Notes under the pieces: model-generated
Databases searched by the model: none
What the model saw: the letters and a program-made list of their open reading frames with translations, nothing else
Told to the model about the DNA's origin: nothing
Origin: Sclerurus mexicanus
Lineage: Eukaryota; Chordata; Aves; Passeriformes; Furnariidae
Assembly (NCBI GenBank): GCA_013396755.1
Contig: VWZF01005250.1
Location: 1,481,765-1,545,764 of the forward strand
DNA length: 64,000 nt
Direction of reading: 5' to 3'
Program-made: the position numbers and the translations under genes
In this document: piece by piece, positions 51,737 through 64,000 of the stretch
Layout of the letters: each line of letters begins with the position of its first letter
Numbering within the stretch: position 1 is the stretch's first letter

Positions 51737-54700
51737 GTAAGTTATTTGGTTAATTAAAAAAGGTTTCATAAAGGATGTTTTACCATGTTAAATCTACTTG
51801 GGGGTTATTTCTTTGTTAGTGAAGAGAAAGATATAGTTCATAATTATTCATTTTTAATTTTTGATTAGTGAAGTCAAGAATTGTGATGCCTCATGAGAGC
51901 TGTAAGAAATCCTAAGTTTAATCCAGCTCTTATTAACTTTTAAAAAAGCTTCCATTTTCCCTTGATCTCTCCACTGTACTACAAGCAAAGAGTCTTTTTC
52001 ATTTCTTTTCTTCCATCCTTTCACAGAAAATATATTTTTCATAATGAAATAAAAAAATATTTTCTGTTTAATATAGGAATATATTCTCAGTCACTTTTTG
52101 AGATTATTGATTTTAATGATTAAGTTGATTAATTGGATTAATGAAATACTTGAATAAATATAGAGCACTTAACACCTTCCACTGAATTACAGGGGGTTAG
52201 ATCTATTTTAGGACTAAACATTCTTTTACAATATGGCTGCAATTTTATCTGCCACTTACACAGCACAAGAACCTACAGAAATAACTGAAAATACACAAAG
52301 TATTTGAATATATTTTTTCCTCCAATATAGACAGTGTACACATTGTATTCATCATAATATGTACATGAAATACAGTGGGATTTCTCCTTTGCATGCAACA
52401 ATTCTTAGAAACAGAGAATGCTGAAAGGTCACACTGTTAATGAGTGAAGTGATTTCTCTGCATTTAGAGCATTCCAGTGCTGGATGGATACCACAGTGGA
52501 TTTATGTTTGCAGCAATCACCTGGAAAAGGTATAGGAAGCAATGAAAATAAGTTGCACAGTTTTTGTTACTCAGAGGCAGAAAAGCTGTCCAGAACAATT
52601 TGCTCTTAATGGCTGTTTTAGCTCAAAAGAGGCCCTGAAGTGAAGAATAAACAAACTGTCACAGGAACACAGAGCAAGTCTCTTAAGATCAGAGTTAAGG
52701 TTCATTGGTACAATTGCTGTAAGGCAAAACATTACCACATCTTGAATTAATCTTGGCATGTAGATAAATATAAAGGTACAGCACTAATGCATTCATAGTG
52801 CCTTTTCTGTAACCCTTGCAATACAGCCAAATGCATAATGCAAAATACTGCATCTTGTGAAAATGAAATGGGAATTCTAAATATGTTGAAACAGAGGTTT
52901 AGAAACTCAGAAAGCTAGATAATAATAAACAAAAGTTAGATAAACAGGCTCTGCTGTCAGTCTTGCACAAGTTGTATTACCCTTGTTTAAGCTAAAACAG
53001 ACTCTGTCCAGCCATCTATCTCAAAAAAAGACAGTTTTCCCATCTACAACTTGCCTTCAGCTTTTTTTCTCCCCCACAAAGCCTCAACGTTTTATTTTTT
53101 CGTTTTAAAAGATTATTTTAACATATTTTGACCCTTCCATGAAGAAAATCAGATACGCACAGTGCAATTCCATGCTGGAGGGATCAGTCCCCTGCATTTA
53201 AGTATTATTGTATCATATTACTGAAAAATCCTTGGGTTACATCCATTAAAAGAAAGGTTGTGCCAAAATCCTCTTCTCTCTTATCATTATTTGTTCTCCA
53301 TGAGTACCAGAGTCCTGAATTTAGCCACCTCTCTCTCACTGCCAGAAACATGCCTCTCCATACACTCCCCTGCCCATTCCAGCTGACCGCTTTTCAGCTT
53401 TGGAGCTGGCTCAGAAGTATCAGCACTCAGGCTGCCGTCTCAGGCTGAGCAGTGTGTTCTCCTTTGCCACCTTCAAAGCTGCCCCTGTAGGAATTGCTCA
53501 GCTTCAGTCAGTGACCAAGGAAATGCGGGAGTTGAGACAGTCCTCGCTGCACGAGTGCAATGCAGCAAGGACCCCTCACCTCCTCCCATGTGAAGTTCCT
53601 CACTCCCTTTGCTACAGACTGTAGTTTTAGCTATTAGAACACCTCAACTCCTGCAAAACTCACATGTCGCCACACTGATACTGTGATAAGCATTTCCCAG
53701 GAGCAAAGGATGTTTCTATTGCAGGAACAGAGCTGCATGTCCACACTGCTTATCCTTCCTCGTTTATTTGCAGAGCATAGCTGAGATAAGAGGATGAAGG
53801 AGGAAAAGCCATTCTTCTGACAGCAAGCATCTGCATGCCACTGCAGCACTGCATTATCCTTCCTCCTCCCTAGTAAATAATGCTGGCCAGCATTATCTAT
53901 TACAGCAAAAGCAGTAACAGTCTACAGGATTTCTGGACTGAGCAAACTCCTGAGGACTGGGCTGGTCACTTACTAAGCCTCTCCATTTGCAGATACACTG
54001 CTCCCTTCACAGGCGCCTTGGCGCTGAGAGGTGGAATATTCCCACTGGCCTCAAATATTAGTTCTTTTTTCCATTATGGTATTTTAGCAACTGTTGTACT
54101 CTCCAGGACTTCTCTGGCCTGAAACAATGTTAGAACCAGCACTGGTAATAGAGAACGTCCCAGGCCAAGGTCTAATATTATTAAATTGTCTTTAACATAA
54201 TGTGCCTGTAGATGCTAATAGCAAGAGCTGCTGCTGACATGCACAGCGGGAGAAGTGTTTAGCACTGGAGGAAAGTCAAGCGGTCCTTGGATGAGTTTTC
54301 CACAGAAGTGGATGCAGAATACACAGGCAGAAACAGTAGGGCAGCTTTCTTGCAGAAGGATAGAGGCTTAGGAGCAGGACCTTGTGCTGGTGAAATCAGT
54401 CACCGGTCTGGGGCCAATAGCTTGTATACACAGTTTCATAGCAACTTCTCTGCCAGCTTCAGTACCAGTGCCACTGCTCTGAAGCACCAGCATCCACATG
54501 CTCAGCTTCAAGCTACTTCACACAAGCAGTTATAGGAACTGTTTAACTCTGGGAATGGCAAAGAAATGAAAGAGTTCTTCAAACAGCCATTACCAATTGG
54601 ACTGACGTTCATTAATCTAATTATTAGTGACTCACATAATTTCACTAAAGCTATTTTAGATGTTTTGAGCACATACAGATCTTTTTAATTCACATTGCAT

Positions 54701-57591
54701 GTGAGTTATTTTCCCTGCAAATGAACAAGCAGCTAGCAAGCTTAAAATGGTTTGGCTTTAATTGAATAGTTAATTATTTGGTTTGTTTTTAAAATACAAT
54801 GCTGTATGGGTTCTGCAAATGCAGAAGAGCCAAGGAACAGATTACTAAGCTTTAAAAACTTGAAAAATGTCAGAATCACTTAAAAGCTAATGCCATATTA
54901 AACCTATAAAACATATGGTCACTTAACACTTAAAAATCTCAGTAAACTTATAAACCCAAAAAGCTGTGACAAATTAACTGGTTATATAGTAAAATCTAAT
55001 TAAAAATTCATTAAAATTGTTCAAACTATTACAGCTCCCCTCAAAAACTCGCTTTCTATGCCACTTTGATGTAGGTATGCAGAGTATATCTTAATTCCCA
55101 CCTGTCTACAGCCAGCCTCAGGCACAATGGGACCTTCTGGTTGCCCACATCAGCTCCGTAAATAAGCAAGCTCCCGAAAACATCCCATGTGAAAATACTT
55201 CTGAGGTGACAGTACAGAGTTTGTTAGCTCAGTCTATTTGGGGGCCCTGAGCACACTGGTACCCAAATGGATTTTTGTCACCAGCATCAACCTTCACCCA
55301 GTACAATAAAATCATCCTCTTGCCACTGTCAAACTTTTACAGCCAGTTCTACTGTGGCTGGCCCTCTGATGTTAAAGAAGTTCCAATTGTTAATCAATGG
55401 AACAGTGAGGAACCTGCTCTCACAAAAAAGTAATGACATGTGGCAAGCAACAAGGTCACTAGAAACAAGTTTTTAAACAAACAGGCAGTTAATCTCCTAA
55501 AGACTCTGGAAGTGTGCAACTCAACTTTTCTGAATTTATTTCATTGGCATCCAAAACTGTGCATTCAGCTAGGCCTCAAAAATAAGGAATAACATTTTCC
55601 TGGAGTTGATGTATCCATTTTCTCTTTTTAGAGGACCAAGTGGGAGCAGGTATACCATCTACACAACACTAAGCAGATCAAAAAGACTAATCTCTGAAAA
55701 TCATTTATAAGTTTTTTATCTTCATGAATTTTGAGGACACACATCATTAATCACTTAACAGATTCCGTGGTACTAATACAGTGAACTGAACTGCTAAGAC
55801 AAGTTTAATTGTAATTTATGCTTGTATTTTTAAACTTAAATTTGTAATCCACAGAAAATAAATCAGCCTGTGATAGCCACCCACCGGTAGCAGCAGGTTA
55901 GTGTCAGGGAGCAGGAGCTGGTTGCTCCATCAGGCAGGGTAAGCACAGAGCCCGCAGTGACAGTGGCCTTACACACAAGGTCCCCATCCCAAAGCCCCCA
56001 AGCAAGGTGAGCGGAGCAGGTCTGACAGCAGTAACCAGGGTCGTCTTATAGTCCAGTGATTGTCAGATGAGCTTGTGGTGACCAAGCAGGCCCTGGGTCA
56101 AGCCAGGAAGCCAGCTGGGGATCAGGACTAGCAGGGATAAGGCACAAGTACTACCTAGCTCAGGGAAGGGCATGGACCTGAACCAAAAGAGGGAGATCCT
56201 GAGGATGCCCCTCACAGCCTCTTCTCACACTGCTCTTTGCCCAACAGTCTCATCCAAGGCTACACAACTGCACTGTGTCAGGGCTGGTCTTGAATGCAGG
56301 AACCAAAGCAGGAGAGGAGAAAGGACTGCCCAGCCTGTTGGTGCACTCAAGGTCCTGACAGCTGGGGAAGCTCCTTTTTCAGGCCCGTGGTTCCTGGATG
56401 CCCCACTGTTCATTCTCCCAGATGTGTACAACATGGTTTCAGCCCATCCCAAATGTGATAGTTCCAGCGTGTATGTTCAGTGCCATGTTACTATAAAGAC
56501 CAGTGGTCAAAGTTTTGCCTCTCAGGTGCCATTCCAGCAACATATACAAACTACAAATAGTCCTATAATTCTAAGAAAATTTTTAAAAAAAGCAAAAAAC
56601 AAACCCAACAGCAAGCATATCCCTCCCTCACACTGTCTCACAGGGATAACCAGTTCATGGGGGCAGACTCCTCCAAATGCCCCAGTAGTTCTCTTTCTGG
56701 CATCATAAAGGTTGCTGTAAATTCCTACCACCCTCTGCAACACAGCGGTGCCTTTGCCCTGGCTTCTCAGTATGGCAACTTGGAATCAGGGTCTGATCTT
56801 GAAAAACCTTTCCTTAAAGTTTAATAACTAACAGACAGTCTTTCTTTTCTCAATCACACTGAATTCAGTCTGAATTCTCCCTTTACAAATGTCACCGAGT
56901 GTGCAAATGTCACACTGGTCCACACTGAATGTGTGGATAGTGACATCATTCTCTCTGATGTTCTGAGCAAGCAATCTGATATTAAAAGTGAAGGCCAAAG
57001 TCAGAGAACCACTAATTCTTATTACTGAAATAAGCAGAATAAACTTTCATCAGTTCCGAGCTGACATCTACTGGCAGAGGACTGCAACAGTGTAGGACGC
57101 TGGACACAATCAGGAAACACACAGCAAGAGATTTTGTTAAGGGTCTCCAAGTGGTACCTGGTGAAGATCTGGGATTGGAAAGCTCATAAAGTATGAATTT
57201 ATGCAATTCTGCTGTGAGGATCTAATCTCTTACAGAGCGATCAGGCACATAGCTAGGAGATATAATTCCTCAATCATCACTTCAAGTTTTGCATTTCAAG
57301 CATAATTTTGAGCCAATTTTATTCATGCAAAAGATTGTGCTGAAATTCATTTTAGTCAGATCTGCTTTGGGTTAGCTTAAATCAAGAAGGTAATAATAGC
57401 TTGCAACTGTATTAGGGCAGTTCAGAAAGTTCTTAGGTTTCAGCTGAGGCACAGTAAGTAACAACATGTACATACTCCTAGCCAGCTGTAGAGCCAACCC
57501 AGCTTGCACAAAGCCACCACTGAAGAGGTTTAAAAATTCTAATTATGCTAAAATAAACCATTACTAAATCAGAAATAAATTATTTTCTCAG
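51737..57591. other. Non-coding DNA with two GC-richer patches
   Basis: The first patch, 53240-54540, carries a frame at 53400-53624 preceded by a fair acceptor (CCGCTTTTCAG at 53398). The frame is ordinary in composition and a second frame is open beside it. The second patch, 55880-56760, contains a 178-codon plus-strand frame and strings such as GTCCAGTGATTGTCAGATGAG that look repetitive to me, suggesting an old insertion. No domain is recognised in either. The rest is AT-rich unique sequence. Confidence 0.35.
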
Positions 57592-57644
57592 GGACTCAAA
57601 CAACTGTAAGAACCTTACTTCAACAAAATCAATTCAGTGAGCAG
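57592..57644 (+). CDS. Candidate internal exon, unknown protein
   Basis: Acceptor TAAATTATTTTCTCAG, 53 bases, donor GAGCAG|GTAAGG; both are good. Two bases complete a codon, then TQTTVRTLLQQNQFSEQ, leaving in phase 0. The other phases contain stops. It can be joined in frame to the segment at 59602-59637, giving a glutamine-rich, helix-prone string. Against this, the local plus strand is A/C-rich, which argues for minus-strand transcription if anything. Confidence 0.2.
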
Positions 57645-59601
57645 GTAAGGTTGTGGATGCATCTTTTCTACCTCCAGTTTCTTCCACAGCACAAGGAAGA
57701 GACTGACAGCGTGGGGAGCATGCAAACCTTTCAATATACATGCAAGTGCCACTCAGATTCTCTGGATTCAATCATATGATGGCAGCACGGCCACAGCATA
57801 ACTACACTTGGAAATTACTGCCACAGATTCTGTTCAAACTACTACAAATCATGTAATTTCAAGTATTTTATATAACAGAAATTAGATCCGTAATTTATGG
57901 CTAAATACATAGCATTTTATCATGTACTGTTGCTTTAGGCAAACATTAGAGGACCTCCTAGAAGAGAACTGCTAATTTCCTGACATATTCAAGGAGTGCA
58001 TCCCGTGAAGGAAAATAAAACGGTGGAATTCAGACTTAATACACTGTTTTGTTACTGTTCTTTGCATCCTAGTTGGTTCTAATAACCACAAATTTAGTGC
58101 TGATACTGAGTATCAACATCCCGGGGAGTACAAAAATACATGGAACAAGCCAGTCATTTTCCCTTGGCAAGCTATTTAAATCCTTGGTTGTGAAAAGCAT
58201 GCTGAGCATTTCATTCTGCTAATTTTATACATGATGAAAAGAGCTCCCTTTTTCACATCGGAAGAGTTTGCAATCTTTTTTGCCATTCTCTCTATATGGC
58301 CAAAGGTCATGGGATGGGACAAAGAACTAATGTATATTTGAACTCTTCAGAAAAATGCACTAAAGCCCTATGTAGAGAAGCCCAGTGACCGAGGGCTTCT
58401 TTTCCTGCTCAGAGTGAGTGCTTTCACAGGATACCTCCCCTTCAAAGCAGAGCAACCCCCACGTCCACATGCAGATGTGATCTCTGAAAGCACAACAGCA
58501 AACTAGCTGCCAAAAATTAAGGCCTGACCAGACAGAAATTATTTTGAGGAGCTAATTAATTATGGAATATGGATAAAGAAAATACTTAGGAGATCCAAGG
58601 AGTAAGGAGATGTCCCTGACCAATCCAATGAACAGTAAGCCCAGGCAGGAGCAAAGCAGCTGGAGGGACATGTTTGTTTCAGGTGAGAAGCTGAAGCACC
58701 AGAAGGGAGAGCAAGGCAGAGGAGGCTGCTTATCCACAGGCTGACAGGGGCCAGGAGAGCCACAGCAGGGGTACAGGGAGCAGCATCTCACTGGCTGAAT
58801 GTCAGAAATAATTGACTCAGTTGTAATGAAAGAGTTTAGAAATTAATTTTCAGAGAGAGAAATAGGTAGTTGCCAGCTCCATCAGCTGATGATGTAGTAT
58901 GTTCCCAGTCAGGAACCATTCTGCAACAGTCCTCAGTTGGACAGTAGCTGAAGGCTGATTTAATGCACTGTGAGATTTCTCTAGCAAGTGAGACCAATCT
59001 AATGGGTGAGAAAGCAAGCTGAAATGGTGTATCTTTCTGGGATGGATGAATTTTTTCGCTGTCATTTCCTGTACATGCCAAAGACCTACCTTTACAACTT
59101 CCATGGGTATCCTGCCATAGAGTCTCAGATGAACTGAGTTATAGATATCTGAGAAAATGATACAATGAGTTAAATTAACAACATCGGGAATGACATTTTG
59201 CTATCACTTCCCTGGATGAAAACATAAAGCAAATTTGTTGAATTTAGTAGGGTTATTCCAAATTTACAGTGCTATCTGAGAACCAAATCTGGCCTAGACA
59301 TTAAAGCAGTAGTCATCAACTTCAATTTCTATGTTTTACTGTGATACAAAGCTGACTCCTGTAATCACATTTTGTTCACGGGGAGCTTCAGTTGCCATTA
59401 CTCTGTTTCCAATGTTTTCTGAAGTACTTGTTACCTGCATGGTTATGGGTGCTGTCATACAGCATTCACTGAGTAAAGCAGTGCTTTAAATGCTCTCAGG
59501 GAGAACAAAATTAACATGCTCTAAGGGAATACTTTTGGGAAATACCATTCACCTTTTATAAATTAAAATAAATTGTTTGTGTTTCATGTGTTGTGAGGCA
59601 G

Positions 59602-59637
59602 ATGCAGCAACTTCAAAGCAACAGCCAAAACCACAAA
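59602..59637 (+). CDS. Candidate small exon, unknown protein
   Basis: A T/G-rich acceptor ending GTGAGGCAG, 36 bases, donor CACAAA|GTAAGC. Phase 0 reads MQQLQSNSQNHK and is compatible with the segment at 57592-57644. The acceptor has purines close to the AG, so it is only moderate. Confidence 0.15.
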
Positions 59638-62600
59638 GTAAGCATTTATCGGTGTGAGTTATTAACACACATATCAAATTGCATATACTATCTAGGGTAG
59701 TACTCTCCGTACATGATTAAACTTAGAAAGTGCTAAAAGGCAAATGCAGAGCAAGGGAGAAGGAAAACAAAAAGTGTTGGGAATCTGATTTATAAACAAT
59801 TTTGCCTCACTTATCCCCATTTCTCCCTAAGATCTGATTTGCAGGATACAGTCCACACAATTCTGCAAAGCATTTGCCTTTGTTCAATGTTCTGTTCCAA
59901 ACAGAGACAATATTGCTGAAACACAGCACTACGTGCAGCAGCACCTTGAGGGTTGTTTTTAAATTAGTAAGAGAAAGTAACACTAGTGTAACTCAGATAC
60001 CATGACATGAAATCCTATTCAGAACAGATCTAGGTGGTACAGTGCAGAGAACTGCTATGGGAATTACTGCATCAGCACTCTCCCCAGTTCACTGTCTCCA
60101 GGCAACTAACCAAGCATTTTTTGCAAAAGTACAACAAATATGAAAACCCAGCTATCCCTAAGACATAGCTTAAACATTTTATGTGGGATATAAGGCATGG
60201 TTGCTGGGGACAAGAGAAGATTAAGGTCAGTGGGGTCCTTCCAGTCAGAGTTTTAAAACACCCAACAAATCCCTCCTTATTAGCTCAAACTAAGTGCCCA
60301 CATTACTTTTTTAGAATACTGGTTTTCAGTTGCCAAACCTCAGCTGTCAACACAGATCCAGTCTGCATGTGGCAATGTTTATCACCACTAGCCAATTTTT
60401 ACATAGATCTTTATAATCAGGAAGAGTTCATCATGATTCAGGGATAAACGGCTATCTGTAAGAGAAATTTTCACTAGAATGTATAAAACTCGCAAACCTC
60501 AGCTAATATGATCAATAGCAAGGGATAAACATGCCCTGTAGGAAGATATCATTTTTTATTTAAATGTGAAAATAAATAGGTACTTCATTATTTCACATCT
60601 TCTTAGCAAGCCTTTAAAAATTTACCTTCTACCCACGGGACCTTCAAATGCCTTTCTTTGTTCAGTAGATCAAATCCCACTCACAACATAGTTTCTACCT
60701 TCATAGACATTTAAGAATGATCAGTGACACTTGCTTTAACATTCTAAACAGATGAATCACTTCAAATATAATATAATCTGTTTCTATGACATTCACCATA
60801 TTAATGGAATCTCAGGCTATTGGACATTGTCTTACAGTCTCCTAGACAGAAGTGATTAAAAGTCTTTACAGACTGAGGTACCTTCAGAAAGATGCAGTCT
60901 TACCCACTGCAGGAAAACTGTCAACAAGTCTGCACTGAAATACCACTCCATCTCAGCCATCCAATCAGACTTGTAAAAATCCATTTTCTGCAGCATGACA
61001 GCAATGTCATTCTAATCTGTCATGTAAGTGGATGGCACTAGGACTGTTTTGGAAATAGCAGATACTGGATGAGGACAACAGTATAAAGGTGGCCACCTTC
61101 TTCCACTCTCTTATTGTTCTCTACTCCTCTCTATCCAATTATCACCTTGGGAGAATTGCCAAAAGTATTGTTGGCAGCTACCCACCTGCCTACAAGTCAC
61201 AGCCAGCCAGAACCAGACCATGTAGCAAGTGCTGCAACTGGGGAGCCAACAATGAACACTGCAGTATTTTTCCAAGTGGTTTTTTTTCTGCACAATATTT
61301 AAATGATTCAAAAATTATTGTAGTACATTTGTTTTCAGCTTATTTTAACATCAGTTACATAAAGGTAGTGATTTCATTAAAACTTGGTTTTCAAAGTGTT
61401 TACAAACCAAACCAGCATAGTTTTTAATCACAGTGCTTCCCCATTTACAGCACAGCCTACTACATCTAACTGACTTAAATTTTTACAAGACACGAGCAGA
61501 TTCAGAGGAGAATTAAGCAGTTACAGTCTGGAGCTGAAGGCAGAAAGCAGAGTAAAAGAACAAAAAAGTCTGCTCAGTAGATAAAACTCTTTTTTTTTGC
61601 CGCTACTGGGATTTCTGCTAATGTTCTTCCTATCTCACTGCCCAATCCCATCAAGAGTAAAACAACTTCACAACCCTCAGTAACAGTTTCTAGAGAGGAG
61701 ATCACTCAGTTCCTCAAAACTTGAAACCTACCTACAGAAGATTCCACTCCCCTTCCTTGCTTCCCATTGTTGAATGAGGTTTCTGTTACTTGCTCTGCCT
61801 CAAATACAGGAATTCCTTACATCCCAGTAAAAACATCCTCTTCCCATCACCTGTAAGGAATAAACTTTGTATTACCTACTCACAACTCAGTAGAGGTGCC
61901 AAAGGAAGGAGCAAACAAATGCTTCCCCTAACAACTTCATCCCTATGTTACTAACATATTGGGCTGCTTAAGTAATAATACATGCTGGATCTACCTAGAT
62001 GTTTTAGATCACATACAAGTACTTCATACTTTTGCCAGAAAAACAAAGTCATCCCAGTAAAGCGAGTCCAGTCACTGGGACACCTTCCTGAAAAACAAAG
62101 AGGGGAACAAAAAAAAGCATGCAGATTAATTACTTCCATTATAAGAATCCAGGCAGGTTTTGATCCCAAGTTGGAATATACACCTGAACAGAACAATAAA
62201 TAAAACACAAATCTGATTTTGCAGAGCTACCTTGTCCTGAAGCATGCTGGGGATGAAGCTTTTTAGGTGCATTGAGAGAAAAAAAAGCTTAGTCAATAGC
62301 CAAAATTCAAAATAAGCTGGGCAAATTTCTTTGTAGTTTCAATGACAACAAATGACATTTATTAGGAAACAACCTGGTTCCCATTTTTATGCTACTTTGC
62401 ATTTCCTAAGTATATTTGCAGCTGTGGAGCAAAGGGAGGTATGAATACTGTACCGCTCTTAACCAGACACACTACTTATGTACTCCTCTCATGCCATAAC
62501 ACAGTATGATGCAGAATAATTGATAAAATATAAGCATTTCTATGTTGTTAAATTTAAGGCTTTAAATTTAAGATAAATTGAATCAAAATTGATCTAAGTA

Positions 62601-62640
62601 GAACAACTCCTCTTTTTGAATCCCCCCAATTTGTGTTATT
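59638..62640. other. Non-coding DNA, no gene recognised
   Basis: AT-rich with C clearly exceeding G on the plus strand in places (for example 61620-61760), consistent with minus-strand transcription or none. Exon-like short segments occur on both strands (plus 60978-61024, minus near 61813-61855) at a rate that looks like background. A direct repeat TAAATTTAAG lies at 62549-62558 and 62563-62572. Confidence 0.4.
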
Positions 62641-62714
62641 GACTAACAAGTGAGCATAATCACCTGGTGCGTTTTAGCCCTTAGCAGCTGTTCCTATTTT
62701 ATGCTGATAAGTTC

Positions 62715-62870
62715 CCAATGAGGACCATTGATAGGGCAGGTTTAGGTCAGATTGCAGGTGTGTGGCTGAGTTATTGACAGAGAATAAAATGAGGGTGTGA
62801 GGAGTTTATAAAGACTTCTCTGTCTGCCCTCTAAAGCTCTCTTCTTCCTTTACCTTTTAGGAGGAAGGAG
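62715..62870 (+). promoter_or_regulatory. TATA-type promoter and short first exon candidate
   Basis: A CCAAT box lies at 62715-62719 and TATAAAG at 62807-62813. About 25-30 bases downstream begins a pyrimidine-rich stretch (CTCTCTTCTTCCTTTACC) resembling a 5' terminal oligopyrimidine start. It is followed by GAGGAAGGAG and the consensus donor GTGAGT at 62871. This would give a first exon of about 35 bases with no ATG. The same pyrimidine tract ending TTTTAG could instead be an acceptor for a 10-base micro-exon. The switch to G/T-rich sequence right after it supports plus-strand transcription starting here. The CCAAT-TATA spacing is a little wide. Confidence 0.35.
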
Positions 62871-64000
62871 GTGAGTTGTGGCTTTCCCTAAAGCTAAGGT
62901 AAAAAATGTGGCTGGTCTGCTTTGAGGCTGGAACTTTAGTTTTTAATTGCCCAAGGCTGGCAAGGGTGATTGGTTATGGTAGTAACTTTAAATTGGTGGT
63001 TTCTCAGTACCTAAAATTTATGTAGATTGCCTTTAAAGGTAAGGTTTGTTTGATGCACCCCAGGAGAGGTCCTAAAAATAAGGAAATGCTGTTTTGTGGT
63101 TATTTTTAAGAGGATAGCTGTTCTGAAAGAAGAGATTGTGCTACTTGCAGTAAGAAGGCTATACTCTGTTCTGGGTGTTCTTGATATATCAACCTATGCA
63201 AGAATCCAGTATTATTTGTGAATTTTTTGTGTAATTGTTAATTATCACCTAAATAAAACCTGTCAAAAAGGTCTTGAAGAATGATATGTTCTTCCTGGGT
63301 AGAGTTTGGTAGGCTGACTGCATTTGTTCTGTGTGGTAGGCTGATATTTTCTTGAGCTGCTGTTCTTGACCAGTATATGAAATGCACAGGTTCTATGCTG
63401 GTAGCTTTAATGCTGTGCTAAAACCAAAGGAAAAGACTGTCTTTTTAGTAGTTTGCATTGCTAATGCAGGCTTTTAGAGAGCTCTCAGTGACAATAAAAT
63501 AAATATTCTTAATAAAAAGGGAAGAAACTTGAGCCTCAGAAGAAGTGATATCTTGCTAAAAGCCTTGACTTCTCTAGCAAGGTAATTCATGTAAGTTATT
63601 TGCTTTTTGCTCTTAAACTAAAAAGACACCTCTGTCAGGTTAGCTAAAAACTTCAAATTGGACCTTGAGGAAACATTCAAGGCTTCTCTTTTAAGACTAT
63701 TTGACCTTTGAGACCTGCTTCAGCAGCTCAAGAGCACATGGAGCTGGGAAGGGGTGGTTTGAAATACATTAAACAACCTAACTGGATGGAATCTGATCAC
63801 ACTTTTGCTTTAGTAGGCAAACATAAGTTTTATTTGAAGATAGGAAAGTGTTATGTGACTAGGAAAAAGGGGAGATGGAGGGAGAAGTAGTAAAGTAGGG
63901 ATTGACCAAAGGGCAAACTTTTGTCTGTCCTTCAGAAGATGCAATTCTAGCTGTCTTGTTGGCAGGGAAATTGGCTTCCACAAGGTAAGTTAAGGTTTTA
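62871..64000 (+). other. Probable intron and early exons of a plus-strand transcript
   Basis: The plus strand is strongly G/T-rich here, unlike the A/C-rich DNA to the left. A well-formed exon lies at 63936-63984: acceptor TTTGTCTGTCCTTCAG, 49 bases, donor ACAAG|GTAAGT. An ATG in it is followed three codons later by a stop, but the phase-1 reading (DAILAVLLAGKLAST) is open. Another exon-like segment is 63111-63149 (phase 0, RIAVLKEEIVLLA). I could not decide between a coding gene and a non-coding host transcript, and saw no convincing box C/D pair for a snoRNA in the introns. Confidence 0.3.

Noticed and set aside
56172..56708. 178-codon frame on the plus strand as a gene
   Set aside because: No recognisable domain, no good splice or promoter context, and the flank looks repeat-derived.
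1..64000. tRNA, rRNA, CRISPR, operon, viral or prokaryotic-type defence system
   Set aside because: None of the corresponding sequence signatures was seen; the window is ordinary vertebrate non-coding DNA with a promoter island.

Overview
This is a 64 kb piece of vertebrate nuclear DNA, almost certainly from a bird. The strongest evidence is a chicken-repeat-1 (CR1) retrotransposon fragment at 6755-7575 on the minus strand. It ends in the CR1 3' octamer motif and keeps recognisable ORF2 coding sequence. There are shorter CR1 tails near 21.6 kb and 38.9 kb. The remaining DNA is AT-rich, has few stops-free stretches beyond chance, and lacks operons, so it reads as introns and intergenic sequence rather than compact coding DNA. 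I recognised no protein family in any frame, so no gene symbol is given.

Layout. From 1 to about 35.9 kb the plus strand is rich in A and C (judged by eye). That is the usual footprint of transcription from the minus strand. At 35.95-36.55 kb there is a CpG island interrupted by a 157-base assembly gap; it is the best promoter candidate in the window and probably the 5' end of a minus-strand gene running left. The best coding exon candidate for that gene is at 23416-23591. It has a strong acceptor, a start codon, a signal-peptide-like sequence and a phase-1 donor. Weaker exon candidates follow at 19.1 kb and 18.4 kb. The island also holds a good plus-strand donor at 36425/36426, so it may be bidirectional.

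From 36.6 to 62.6 kb there are old repeat relics, GC-richer patches that look like decayed mobile elements, and scattered exon-like segments on the plus strand. Their reading phases mostly disagree, so many must be cryptic. Near 62.7-62.9 kb base composition flips to G/T-rich on the plus strand. This coincides with a CCAAT box, a TATA box and a pyrimidine-rich start region followed by a consensus donor, suggesting a plus-strand transcript entering the right edge.

No rRNA, tRNA, CRISPR array, viral gene or bacterial-type system is visible. I did not find a previously undescribed system. The points most worth following are the signal-peptide exon, the gap inside the CpG island and the promoter-like switch near 62.8 kb.
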